Source: JASHPR01 sp963749145 (GTDB lineage: Bacteria > Actinomycetota > Actinomycetes > Streptosporangiales > Streptosporangiaceae). From it: a DNA stretch of 64,000 nt. Below the pieces are notes generated by a model. The model saw only the letters and a program-made list of their open reading frames with translations. It was not told the DNA's origin and ran no database searches. Shown here piece by piece: positions 38,984 through 47,999 of this stretch (its first letter is position 1; every line of letters begins with the position of its first letter). Where the stretch lies: positions 1 to 64,000 of the forward strand of contig CAVVLN010000001.1 in assembly GCA_963749145.1 (NCBI GenBank). The letters run 5' to 3'. A program made the translations under genes and the position numbers.

Positions 38984-39930
38984 CCCGACCCCTTGGTGAT
39001 GCCGGTCGCCACCGCCCGCAGCAGGTCGACGATCCGCGGTCCCCAGCGCGACGCGATGTCGTCGTTGAGCGGGATCACGTGGCCCTCCTTCACCGCAGCG
39101 AGGCCGGACCATCCGGGCCGGGCGGCCACGGTGGCCGCGTCCTGATGGCAGCAGAGCGTGTCGGCCAGGATGATGTAGTCCGGGTTGGCCTTGACGATGT
39201 ACTCGGCCGACAGCTGAGGGTAGCCGCCGGCCGCCGCGGCACCGGACGCGCTGTCCGCGATGCTCTTCATGCCGAGCAGGCTCAGCAGGTTCCCGACAAA
39301 GGTCGAGGACGTCAGCGAGTAGTAGGTCTGGTCGAGTTCGTAGTAGTAGGTAACCGGCTGGGCGTGCTTGGGCACCGACGCGGCGATCTGGCTGATCTGG
39401 CGGCGCAGCGTCGCGACCTCGTGCTCGGCCTGGGTGAGGTGGCCGGTGGCCCGGCCTAGCTGGTCGAACTCGGAGTAGACGCCGGGCAGGCTGGCCGGGG
39501 CCGGCAGGTCAAGGACCGGGATCGAGAAGCCGGCCAGGTGCTTGGCCAGCCCCTGCACGTTGTCCGAGATCACGACCAGGTCGGGCTTGTAGCCGACGAT
39601 CGCCTCGAGGTTCGGGTCGAACCCGGACAGCTTGGTCCTGGGCGCCTGCGGCGGGTAGTCCGAGTCGTCGTCGACCGCCTTGACCTGGCTCCCAGCGCCG
39701 ATCGCGTACAGCATTTCGGTGGTGGTGGGCGACAGCGACACGATCGTGTCCGGCCGCGACTTGACGTGCACCACGCCGATCGCGGTGGTGATCGCCGCCG
39801 GGAACCCGGCGCCGCTCGCGTCGGCGGCGGCGGGTGCGGAAGCCGAGCCGGAACTGCCGCAGGCGGCAGCCGACAGGGCGAGGGCCGCGGTGGCGGCGAG
39901 GGCCGCCAGGCGGCGAGAGAGAAACCGCAT
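38980..39930 (-). CDS. btuF: Cobalamin-binding lipoprotein
   Basis: 316-aa solute-binding protein. The signal peptide ends in the lipobox LSAAAC (Cys anchored), followed by a Ser/Ala linker. The two-lobed class III fold starts at RPDTIVSLSPTTTEMLYAIG and includes DLVVISDN and NPDYIILADTLCC. It captures B12 outside the membrane and delivers it to BtuCD. ATG 39930 has GGAGG 6 bases upstream, whereas ATG 39936 abuts it. First gene of the operon, behind the riboswitch. Confidence 0.9.
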   Translation of the reverse strand: MRFLSRRLAALAATAALALSAAACGSSGSASAPAAADASGAGFPAAITTAIGVVHVKSRPDTIVSLSPTTTEMLYAIGAGSQVKAVDDDSDYPPQAPRTKLSGFDPNLEAIVGYKPDLVVISDNVQGLAKHLAGFSIPVLDLPAPASLPGVYSEFDQLGRATGHLTQAEHEVATLRRQISQIAASVPKHAQPVTYYYELDQTYYSLTSSTFVGNLLSLLGMKSIADSASGAAAAGGYPQLSAEYIVKANPDYIILADTLCCHQDAATVAARPGWSGLAAVKEGHVIPLNDDIASRWGPRIVDLLRAVATGITKGSG

Positions 39931-40019
39931 GATCATCCTCCGTCGGGTCGTGGAGGACGAAGTGCGCCCGCTACGACGCCGGCCGAGGCATCGGAACGAA
40001 CCGCCCTTCCTCCGAGGAC

Positions 40020-40180
40020 AGATCGCCGGCGCGGGTCAGGCGTCCGGGCTCGTCCCCTCGCGCGCCGCGCGGCGGCGGCGGGCCGGGGACATCACCGTTG
40101 CGGGACAGCGCCGGATTCGCACCGGCTTCGCTGGGCTCTGCGCCATCCTGGGCTAACCCCAGGACAGGGGCACCTTACCG
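40020..40180 (-). ncRNA. Cobalamin (AdoCbl) riboswitch
   Basis: On the minus strand the leader of btuF contains the B12 box: GAAGCCGGTGCGAATCCGGC followed by GCTGTCCCGCAACGGTGA (plus-strand 40093-40129), an upstream GGTGCCCC-rich stem near 40160-40178, and a downstream GAGCCCGGACGCCTGACCC element. This layout is that of the Rfam cobalamin riboswitch, which represses B12 uptake or synthesis genes when adenosylcobalamin binds. It defines the ABC importer as a B12 system. Confidence 0.93.
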
Positions 40181-40218
40181 CAGCCCGGCCCCGGGCGGGC
40201 GCGGCCAGGCCGATCCGG

Positions 40219-41733
40219 TTACAGGCCCGACTGAGTTCTGGCCGGGAATCCATAGGTCCCGGCCACCGGGTTCCAGAAGCTAAGAAATTGGAGTTTGGCC
40301 GCCACCACGTCCTCGGTCAGGCCATAGCCGTTGGCGTAGGCGCCGTCCTGCAGCGTCCGGGCGTTACAGCCCTGGGCCATTATCTCGTTGACCCAGGTGA
40401 GGTAGTCCTGGTCGGCGCGGGCGGAGATGTCCAGGACCTGCACCAGATATGACTTCAGCGAGGTGCCGTTGGCCAGCGCGGCGGCCGAGATCCCGTAGGC
40501 GTCGCTAAGCTCGCTGGCCCGCTGCCCGGCCACCGCGGTGATCTGGCTGTCGTCGGCGGCCAGGCCGGAACACGCCTCAGCATGATTCATGGCCAGTTCC
40601 AGTTCGCCCTGGCTGGCGACGCTGTCGTCGAGCAGGGCGTTGATGGCCGCTGCCTGCTGCTGGGCGGCCGGGTCCTTCGCCGCCGGAGGCGGCGCCGATG
40701 ATCCGGATACCGCGGGAAAGATGACGAAGGCCAGCAGGATGCTCAGGACCAGGATCCCGCTCACGATGACGATGGATGCGCGGGTCAGCAGCCGGCGCGC
40801 CAGGCGGGAGCCGGTCCCCGCCCAGGGGCGAGGAGGCTTCGGGGCGGGGGGCGGCCAGGAGCGCGGACCCGAGGGAATGGAGCTGGCCACGGCGTTCAGC
40901 GCGCCCACCCACTGTCCCGGGGCCGGCCGCTGGCTGGCGTCGGCGTCCTGGCTGAGCGTGGCCAGCCTGCCGAGCACGGGCGACACCGCCGAGATCGCCG
41001 ATGCATCATGCGTCGTCTGATCGCGGGCGAAGAGACGGATGGCGAGCAGGCCGAATTTGTAGGAATCGGTCGCCACCGTCGCCCTCTGCTCGCCGGCGGG
41101 CGCTTCCCAGTCGGTCGTCTCCAGCTGCTCCAGGGCCGTTTCGCCCTTCAGCCGGAGCGAGTCGCAATCGATAAAAAAGCTGCTCGGGTACGGCTGCAGG
41201 CGGAACAGGGCGTTCTTGGGCGACAGGTCGCCGATTGCCACGTCCATGCTGTGCAGACGGGACAGGCTCGTTGCGACGGTCTCGAGGATTCTCAGGCGAT
41301 CGCGGTCGGTGACCCGCAGGCCCGCGTTCCTGACGTAATCGTCCGAGTTGAGCAGGAACGCGACGTCTGACAGCTTCCGCCGCACGCCCTGCGTCTGAGT
41401 GTGGAAATCAAAGGTGTAATCCGTGGGAACCCGGCGCATGAGGAAGCCGCAGACCTGGCCTCCGTTCGTGACGAGAGATGCCGGCCAGGCGTAGTTCTCG
41501 TAGAGCCAGGTTTTGTCCTGCGGTGGCAGCTGGCGAGCGAAGAGGACGAGCTTCTCCAGCGTCTCGGGGTTCAGCTTGGCCAGCGCGTCCGGCGAATAGA
41601 CCTTCACCACGGCCCGCCATTTGCCTTCAATCAAGGTGCCGCGTGCTTCCGATACCTTGCCCTGCCCGCCCGAGCCGAGCTCGGCGCCGATGTCGAGGCT
41701 GCTGAGGTCTACCCTCGGCGCTGGCTCGTCCAT
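40219..41733 (-). CDS. Membrane-anchored Ser/Thr protein kinase (TerY-P/YegI type)
   Basis: 504 aa. The kinase domain (~12-290) has the glycine loop ELGSGGQGKVSEA, ATP lysine in RAVVKVYSP, catalytic loop VAIGDLSPKNALF and metal-binding Asp in FFIDCDSLRL (replacing DFG), so it should be active. The motif WPASLVTNGGQVCGFLMRRV is typical of kinases in TerY-phosphatase-kinase triads such as E. coli YegI. A transmembrane helix (IVIVSGILVLSILLAFVIF) follows, then a helical ~160-residue domain outside or at the membrane. It is the last gene of the operon; its ATG overlaps the phosphatase stop. Confidence 0.85.
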   Translation of the reverse strand: MDEPAPRVDLSSLDIGAELGSGGQGKVSEARGTLIEGKWRAVVKVYSPDALAKLNPETLEKLVLFARQLPPQDKTWLYENYAWPASLVTNGGQVCGFLMRRVPTDYTFDFHTQTQGVRRKLSDVAFLLNSDDYVRNAGLRVTDRDRLRILETVATSLSRLHSMDVAIGDLSPKNALFRLQPYPSSFFIDCDSLRLKGETALEQLETTDWEAPAGEQRATVATDSYKFGLLAIRLFARDQTTHDASAISAVSPVLGRLATLSQDADASQRPAPGQWVGALNAVASSIPSGPRSWPPPAPKPPRPWAGTGSRLARRLLTRASIVIVSGILVLSILLAFVIFPAVSGSSAPPPAAKDPAAQQQAAAINALLDDSVASQGELELAMNHAEACSGLAADDSQITAVAGQRASELSDAYGISAAALANGTSLKSYLVQVLDISARADQDYLTWVNEIMAQGCNARTLQDGAYANGYGLTEDVVAAKLQFLSFWNPVAGTYGFPARTQSGL

Positions 41734-42740
41734 CAGCTCCGTCCCGGTTCAGCAGATCCGGGCCAGATGGCGATCAGGGTCCGATCGTCGACGAAGGTCT
41801 CTCTCGAGAAGTCCAGCACGTGCGCGAACTCCTTCGGCGGCGGCGGCGTCACCAGGTAACTCGTGAATAGCCGGCCGATCATGCCATCGCCGTCACCCAG
41901 CGGATCACCGAATCCGTCCGTCCCGATCAGCAGCACCGAGTCCGCGTCCAGACGCACGGGGGCCGGATCAAAGCTCTCCGGCATCCGTGGCAGCGGCGAA
42001 ACGGCCGATGACACCAGGTGCTCCGATTCTTTCACCGCCAGCACGGCCTCATAGCTGCCACCACGGTGAACCCACGCCGACGAGTCGCCGACCTGAAGGA
42101 TCCATCCCGCGAGCCCGCCGTCCGAGGGCTGCAGGTATCCGGCCACGAGCGTAGTCGCCACCAGGTCCTCCACCTCGTCCTGGCTCAGCGGGGGGCGTCC
42201 GAGGAGCCGGGCCGCACGCGCGGTCACGGCGCTGGCGGCGGCGTCCAGCACGCCGAGCCAGTCGGGCCCGGCCTGCGCTGGCCCGAGATCCCGCAGGATG
42301 GCGTCGACGGCGGCACGACAGGCCGCCGTGGCCCCGAGGTGGGCATACGAGGCGGACGAGACGCCATCGGCCACCGCGAACACCACGGCCCCGGTCTCGG
42401 GGTCGAAACCCAGATCCGCGTCATCTTGCCTCGGCGTCCCCTTATACCGATGCAGGTATCCCCGGACCGACGCCATCCGGACCGTCATCTGCCCGGAGGA
42501 CCAGCCGTCGCACACGGTGTCCGGACGGTACGGCCGGATGTGCTGAGGGGCGAACTTAAAATCTTCGGTCTTCTTGTCGACGACGACGGGCAGCCACTGG
42601 CGCCGGTTACCGAGCGCGGTCTCCCGGCCCTGGCCTGCGAGCTCGTCATCGGCCGAAGCAGGGCCCGGCGGCTCCTGCGCGCCGTCCGCCCGGCGGTCCG
42701 GCCGTGACGAGCCGGGCCCGTGCTGCTTATCACTGCCCAC
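41733..42740 (-). CDS. PP2C-family protein phosphatase
   Basis: 335 aa. Metal-binding and catalytic motifs: VVFAVADGVSSASYAHLGA, VGDSSAWVHR, LIGTDGFGDPLGDGD and FVDDRTLIAIWPG. It should reverse the partner kinase's phosphorylation. The first ~75 residues are hydrophilic and probably disordered. It overlaps the kinase start (ATGA at 41733) and follows the TerY-like vWA gene by 14 bases. This is the P of the TerY-P triad (compare E. coli YegK). Confidence 0.87.
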   Translation of the reverse strand: MGSDKQHGPGSSRPDRRADGAQEPPGPASADDELAGQGRETALGNRRQWLPVVVDKKTEDFKFAPQHIRPYRPDTVCDGWSSGQMTVRMASVRGYLHRYKGTPRQDDADLGFDPETGAVVFAVADGVSSASYAHLGATAACRAAVDAILRDLGPAQAGPDWLGVLDAAASAVTARAARLLGRPPLSQDEVEDLVATTLVAGYLQPSDGGLAGWILQVGDSSAWVHRGGSYEAVLAVKESEHLVSSAVSPLPRMPESFDPAPVRLDADSVLLIGTDGFGDPLGDGDGMIGRLFTSYLVTPPPPKEFAHVLDFSRETFVDDRTLIAIWPGSAEPGRS

Positions 42741-42754
42741 CTCAAGCCACCTAA

Positions 42755-43441
42755 CTAGACTTCATCGATGGCCATGACGAAACCCTCGGGCTTCTCGAAG
42801 ACAAGCTGCGGCGAGGAGGAGTTCATCGAGCGGCCGGACAGGACCACGCTGGTAGTGAGCGCGACGAAGAACCTGGCGATGGAAGTCCCGATATCCGCAT
42901 TCGCGGGTGCGATGAAGGCGAACTCAGGCTGGGTGGCGACGTCCAGTATCGTCTGTGCCTCCACATCACCAACGCCGCACGCAATGATATTGGGCGCCGT
43001 GGCGTTACGTGTCTTGTCGGTGAGGCGGCGGTGGGTGTCCGCCCAGTTTTCATTCGCGCCGTCCGGATTCGGCTGACCGTCGCTCAGGAAGTATATGACG
43101 GGGCGGTGCACCCTATACCCGCTATTTTTGAGGTCGCCCACGTCGCTCGGTATTCTCCGCATGAGATCAGCGAACGCCTCGTGGTAGTTGGTGTTCGTGC
43201 GGATCGCCATCTGCGGTAGTACATCGGTGTCACGCAGGTCGGCCATCCCCAGCCGGACGGCGACGTCGTCTGAGAAGCCCAGAACGCACAGGCGTACCTT
43301 CGCCGCGATCATGGGCTCCGACCTTACCGTCTCGTAGAGCGACGCGAGCCCGGCATTGAGTTGGCCCATGTAATCGAGCATTGAATATGACTCGTCAGCC
43401 AGGACATAGACCGGAAGCAGGTGACCTTTAGTATCAGGCAT
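42755..43441 (-). CDS. TerY-like von Willebrand factor A protein
   Basis: 228-aa stand-alone vWA domain. The MIDAS metal site is complete: DxSxS in VLADESYSMLDYMG, the Thr in RTNTNYHEAF, and the Asp in YFLSDGQPNPDG. Such TerY/YegL proteins act as phospho-dependent adaptors with the linked kinase and phosphatase. The ATG lies inside the end of the upstream gene (8-base overlap), so translation is coupled. Confidence 0.88.
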   Translation of the reverse strand: MPDTKGHLLPVYVLADESYSMLDYMGQLNAGLASLYETVRSEPMIAAKVRLCVLGFSDDVAVRLGMADLRDTDVLPQMAIRTNTNYHEAFADLMRRIPSDVGDLKNSGYRVHRPVIYFLSDGQPNPDGANENWADTHRRLTDKTRNATAPNIIACGVGDVEAQTILDVATQPEFAFIAPANADIGTSIARFFVALTTSVVLSGRSMNSSSPQLVFEKPEGFVMAIDEV

Positions 43442-45259
43442 CTGACGAATCTCCTTCCCCCTCGGGCAGGTCGGGCCCGCCCGTCTGGTTCGTCTCGGGC
43501 CCGCCCGTCTGGTTCGTCTCGGGCGCGCTCGGCGCTGGATCCCCGGCGGGCTCAAAGCCGGCCGGCGGGGTGACGAGCAGCTCCTGGCTGCCGCTGATGT
43601 GCGCGCTGCTGACCGCGATCGCGCTCGACTGCACGTAGGAGATGTAGCGGGCAACGGCTTCGGCGAGCGGCAGGTCCGGGCTGGCCAGCCAGCCGAACTC
43701 CGGGGGCGGTGCCAGCAGCCGCACGACGTCGGGCGCGGCGTTGCCGATGCCGCACGCGACCACGTTGGGGGCGTAGGGGAACGTGCCCCGGTCCAGCAGC
43801 TCGCGGTAGGCGGCCTGCCACTGCAACGCGTCTTCGGGCGGGCTGGCCGACAAGATGTGCAGGATCGGCCGGCCAACTCGCGAGATCTGCGACTTGAGCC
43901 GCTGGACGTCATCCGGTATGCGCTGGAGCAGGTACTCGAACACCGGTCCGAGGCGGCTGCCGCCACGGTGCCCGAGCTTCGGTACCAGGCTGTCCAGGGC
44001 GATCTCACCCGGCGGCCAGCACAGCCTGACCTCGCCGGCATAGCCGAGCACGCCCAGTCGCACCGCCCTGATGACGTCCTGGTGCGCGGCAAGCTGCGAC
44101 GGCAGATCGGCCAGCGCCGCGTTGAGCGTGTCGAAGTAGGCCTGATCGTCCGGCGATTCGTCGATCGCCACGTAGATCGGTATGAGCACGGCCGGGGCCG
44201 CAGCGGTGGCCGGGGCGCCGGGCGCCGGCGCCTGGGGATCGGCATGGGACGAGACCAGCACCAGCGGCTCGGTTCCGCCGGGCAAGGGCTCATCCCACGA
44301 CGTCCCGGCCAGTTCCGGCGGGCCGGCGGCGAGGCGATGTCCTGAACCCGCTGCAGCGACTGCTTGCGGAGGACCTCGACGTCGGCCGAGTGGATCAGCC
44401 CCTGCTCCATCATGTAGCGGATCAGGTCTATGGACCGCTTGTCGTCGATGTCCCGCTTGGCCGCCGCGGCCAGCTCGTGCCGTTCGAGCAGTTCCAGCGC
44501 GTAGGCGGTCTCGTCCGGATGCCGGGCGAGGTGCTCAAGGACCAGGTTGCGCAGGTCGATCGGCTTGTCCGCCCAGGTGTCCAGCTCACGCTGGCGCGCG
44601 CCGAGCCGGGCCTGCTGCTCGGCCTCGGCCAGCGCGTGCGCCTGGGTCGAGCTGGCCAGGTCCACCTGGTGCTTCGCCTGGTCCAGCTCCAGCTGCCGTT
44701 TGGCGGCTTCCAGCGACCGGAGATGCTCCTGGGCCGCCGCATCGGGAAGTATCCGGGTCCGGCACAGGTAGATCTCGACGCCAGAGCCCGCCAGGCGCAC
44801 CGGCAGCTGATACTGGAACTGCTCGTTGATCGCGTCCTGCGCCTCCTCGGCCTGCTCGATGCTGTAGCGCCTCGTGATCGGCCAGAACTCGCTGAGCAGG
44901 TGGCTGTAGACGATGGCGAGGGCGTCGGTGACGTTGCGGCGGATCACCTCGAAGGGATCGTGGACGCGGAACCCCACGTCGGCGATGCACTGGAAGAAGT
45001 AACTGCCGCCCTTGGAGGGCAGCGGGGACTGCTGGAAGCTGGCCGTGCGCTGGTGGTCGCTCATGTCCACTTCGTAACGGGTCAGGTACCTGGAAGCGCG
45101 CCGCTGCGACCAGCTCAGCTTCTGCCAGTCCGCCAGCGTGGTCAGGCGGCCAGCGGCGTCGGCGTAGATGACGGCCACGTTCGCCACGGCGGGCTCGGGC
45201 GATGACAGCTGGCTGCGCGGGACAGTGTCCTTCTTCCTGATCAGCTCGACAGCGCTCAC
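43434..45259 (-). CDS. Band-7/SPFH-like coiled-coil protein joined to a degenerate vWA domain (frameshifted)
   Basis: About 608 aa if joined. Residues 1-~300: a band-7/SPFH-like fold (FFQCIADVGFRVHDPFEVIR, GSGVEIYLCRTRILPDAA) and a long charged coiled coil (SLEAAKRQLELDQAKHQVDL). After a frame change near 44320 the chain continues LAGTSWDEPLPGGTEPLVL into a vWA-like domain (IPIYVAIDESPDDQAYFDTL). Its MIDAS is degraded: DESPD for DxSxS and LSASPPED where SDG is expected. It may be two genes, the second starting at TTG 44285, but the smooth linker favours one. It overlaps the NTPase stop (ATGA). Confidence 0.65.
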
Positions 45260-47541
45260 AGCGGTTCCCTTTCGGCTTCCAGTACGGTCAGCAGCGCCTG
45301 GCCGACGACAGGTATCGGGCTCAGGTTCTCGGGGCTCGCCCAGCCCGTCGTGTACCGGCTGACGATCACTCTGGTGCGCTCGTGCCCGCGCACCAGCGCC
45401 CGGACGAGCCTGAGCAGGGCCTCCCGCATCTCGGAGTCGTTCTCAGCGGCGCCTGCCCACCACGCCAGGACCTGCTGCGACTCGCCGGGGAAGCGGGCAT
45501 CGTTAAGCACGTATCGCCACAGCTCGACCAGCGCGGTGCGGGCGGACGGGAGGCGCTGCCCGAGGCGGAGCAGGTAGGGCCAGGCAACGAACGGCGACCT
45601 GGCGTCCTTCCTGACCCTGGTGTACAGGCCGTCGGCCAGAATCAGGAAGACGAGCTGGGCCATGGCCGTGCGGTCGGGGTGGCCCAGCGCCTCGCGCAGC
45701 TTCCTGAGCGCGAACACCGCCAGGTTGTCTGCCTCGGGGGCGGTGAGGTCATCGGAGGTCTCGGCCAGCAGGTCCACGACGGCATCGCCGATCGACACGG
45801 CGACCCGGATGTCGTCCACCACGGACAGCCGGTCGAGGGCCTCGACGGCGGCGATCGGGTCGTAGGCGCCCAGGGCCAGGCCGTAGGCCCGGGCCGCCGT
45901 GGCCTGCAGCGCCGGGTGATCGCGGTCGGCATACCAGCCCGACACCAGGCGCCGGACGGCCGGCCGCAACCGGTGATCGGCCGCCACGAACCGGAGGGCG
46001 TAGGCGACCGCGGCCCCGCGGCCCGGCTGGTCACTGGCGGCCCACGGCACGAGCACGCGGCTGGTGAGGTAGTCGAAGGACAAGGCGGCGAGCACGCCCA
46101 GCGCCCGCCCGGCGAAAACGCGCACCAGCTCCATGCCGTCGTCGGCGAGTTCGGCGAGCCACTGCAGCAGGGCATCCTGGATCTGGTAGTTCGACCATGC
46201 GTGCCGCATCACCGACAGGGGATACCGCGGGTCCTGGTACTCGACGGTGTCAGCCACGCTGAGCCCATAAGGCCCCGCGGACTCGACCCGGGTTATCTGG
46301 GCGTGGAGGCGGTAGAGCAGCGCGCGGCGCGAGGTCCGGAAGGGGCGCCGGGTCTCGGGCAGCGCATCGCCGGCCGCGGCCATCATGACGCCCGGCTCAG
46401 CATCATAGGCGCCGTACAGGGCCTTGGCGCCCCTCACGACCACCTCGTACGGCAGGCCGTTCAGTACCGCCAGCGCTATCGCGAACGTCGTCGACCATGT
46501 GTCACCCAGCGTGGCGAACCAGATCTCGAACCCTTCCGAGCTGCGCCGTGACAGCCGGGAGCGGATCCGGCCGGTATCGATGTTCTGCGTGTCGGGCGCC
46601 TGGTAGAGCTCGTCGACGATGGCGTCGGCGAGGTCCGCGGCGTCCTTGCCCGACGAATCGGGGGTCAGGATCCCCGCGATGAGCTTGCCGATCTCGGGGC
46701 GGGCCAGCTCGGATTCTGTCCTCGAGGCGCCGAGAAAGTGCCGCAGGTGACGCGCGACGATATCCTGCGGGTCCGGCCGGGATGACTGGTCGACTGCGTA
46801 GTCCAGGAGATCGTTATCGGAGCCGAGCGCGGTCGCGGCGACGGTTATGATAAGGCGCGCTCCGGCCGCCCGCAGCGGCTCTTCCAGCTGCTGCAAGAGC
46901 GAGGAGCGCAGGTTCGCGAAGTCCGCGGGCTGATTAAGGATGAAGCCGGCGTTCTCCTCGATTCGCTCCCGGCCCTTGAGGTCCGTCTCTATCGCGGTGG
47001 GCACCTCGCTCATCCGGATGGAATCGTCGAGCCGGAATATGTGGCCCGCGCCCTCATCGAGCAAGAGGCGTACGGCCGTGGCCAGCTTTCCGCAGCCTTC
47101 GGGCCCCCGGAGGATGACGGTCTGGCGCGCCCGGGAATACGAACTCTGAATACTGGCGAAGCCCGGAGGGCAGACATAGGCGTTGCGCAGCAACTCCAGG
47201 TCGTCAGGTGATATCTCTCGTGGCCGGCGGCGCCGGGCGCCCGGCAGGTTGATGACGTTCTTGACTCCGCGCGCGACGACGTCGCCCTCGACGAGCAGGC
47301 GGTCGGCCTCCCGCAGGAACTGGTGACGAGTCGAGCCCTGGCCCGAGCGCGAGGTGGCGTCCGAGGCGGCCGGCCCGGAGCCGACGGCATAGGTATGCGG
47401 CTGATCCGGCGTGCCGGGCTGGGCTTCGCCCGGGACCTGGCTCGCGGGCGCCCCTTCGGCCGGCGGGCCGGGCGAAGGGGGAGGAATCCCGTTGCCGGGC
47501 TGCTGCGGGCCGGCTGCGGGCGCGGGCGGGGGCTCGGTCAT
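45256..47541 (-). CDS. NLR/STAND-like P-loop NTPase with N-terminal amyloid-like motif
   Basis: 761 aa. Residues 1-~70 are Pro/Gly-rich and disordered. Residues 84-101 (VEGDVVARGVKNVINLPG) match the C-terminal motif of the divergent small protein. The P-loop RGPEGCGKLATAVRLLL is at ~145-161, with a hydrophobic Walker B-like strand GARLIITVAATAL further on. The rest, from ~330, is helical and Ala/Leu-rich, resembling HEAT-type repeats (LQATAARAYGLALGAYDPIA). The layout recalls NLR/STAND receptors, though canonical STAND signatures are not obvious by eye. First gene of the five-gene operon. Confidence 0.7.
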   Translation of the reverse strand: MTEPPPAPAAGPQQPGNGIPPPSPGPPAEGAPASQVPGEAQPGTPDQPHTYAVGSGPAASDATSRSGQGSTRHQFLREADRLLVEGDVVARGVKNVINLPGARRRRPREISPDDLELLRNAYVCPPGFASIQSSYSRARQTVILRGPEGCGKLATAVRLLLDEGAGHIFRLDDSIRMSEVPTAIETDLKGRERIEENAGFILNQPADFANLRSSLLQQLEEPLRAAGARLIITVAATALGSDNDLLDYAVDQSSRPDPQDIVARHLRHFLGASRTESELARPEIGKLIAGILTPDSSGKDAADLADAIVDELYQAPDTQNIDTGRIRSRLSRRSSEGFEIWFATLGDTWSTTFAIALAVLNGLPYEVVVRGAKALYGAYDAEPGVMMAAAGDALPETRRPFRTSRRALLYRLHAQITRVESAGPYGLSVADTVEYQDPRYPLSVMRHAWSNYQIQDALLQWLAELADDGMELVRVFAGRALGVLAALSFDYLTSRVLVPWAASDQPGRGAAVAYALRFVAADHRLRPAVRRLVSGWYADRDHPALQATAARAYGLALGAYDPIAAVEALDRLSVVDDIRVAVSIGDAVVDLLAETSDDLTAPEADNLAVFALRKLREALGHPDRTAMAQLVFLILADGLYTRVRKDARSPFVAWPYLLRLGQRLPSARTALVELWRYVLNDARFPGESQQVLAWWAGAAENDSEMREALLRLVRALVRGHERTRVIVSRYTTGWASPENLSPIPVVGQALLTVLEAEREPL

Positions 47542-47584
47542 GGCCGGGCTGGCCCGGGCGGCGGCAGCGCGCGGGCCGCCGCCG

Positions 47585-47638
47585 GATGGGCCGCGGGATG
47601 GGCTGCGGGATGGGCTGCGGGATGGGCTGCGGGATGGC
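47585..47638. repeat. 12-bp tandem repeat GGGATGGGCTGC, about 4.5 copies
   Basis: Located in the 458-base divergent spacer, 44-97 bases upstream of the NTPase start, where a promoter or leader is expected. Copy-number change here could tune expression. Confidence 0.8.
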
Positions 47639-47812
47639 AGGCCTCAGACGCCGGAAACGTGGCCAAGACCGGCATACGCTGACCCCCCATGGCTGCCTAG
47701 AACCGCCGTGCGCCGCCGCCCGCCCCAGCTGGCGTACCGTGTGGTACTAGCATGGATGCCTCTACGGTAGCCCAGGCCACGAGAACATGTAATAGGTCGG
47801 CCGCACCGCATC

Positions 47813-47849
47813 TTTCTGGCAAATCATAGCGTGCGCGTTTTGCCGGAAA
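47813..47849. promoter_or_regulatory. 11-bp inverted repeat in the AT-rich divergent spacer
   Basis: TTTCTGGCAAA (47813-47823) and TTTGCCGGAAA (47839-47849) are inverted repeats with one mismatch and a 15-base spacer. The surrounding 47805-47880 is the most AT-rich part of the region. It lies between the NTPase operon and the small-protein gene and is a reasonable shared operator. Confidence 0.5.
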
Positions 47850-47999
47850 AAGCATAAATGTCGTAGAACGATGGATCTGGGAACATCCTTGCTCCGTCGT
47901 CCTTATCGCGGGACAGGAACCATTAGTTGTCCGGCGATCCCGGCGCGAACTAAAATTGCGACGGCCGTCCGGCCGGGCCGATCCGAGGGAAGCCGACTC

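Noticed and set aside
40219..47541. A complete tellurite-resistance (Ter) operon
   Set aside because: The vWA-phosphatase-kinase triad fits, but no TerD/TerB/TerC-type gene is present in or around the operon.
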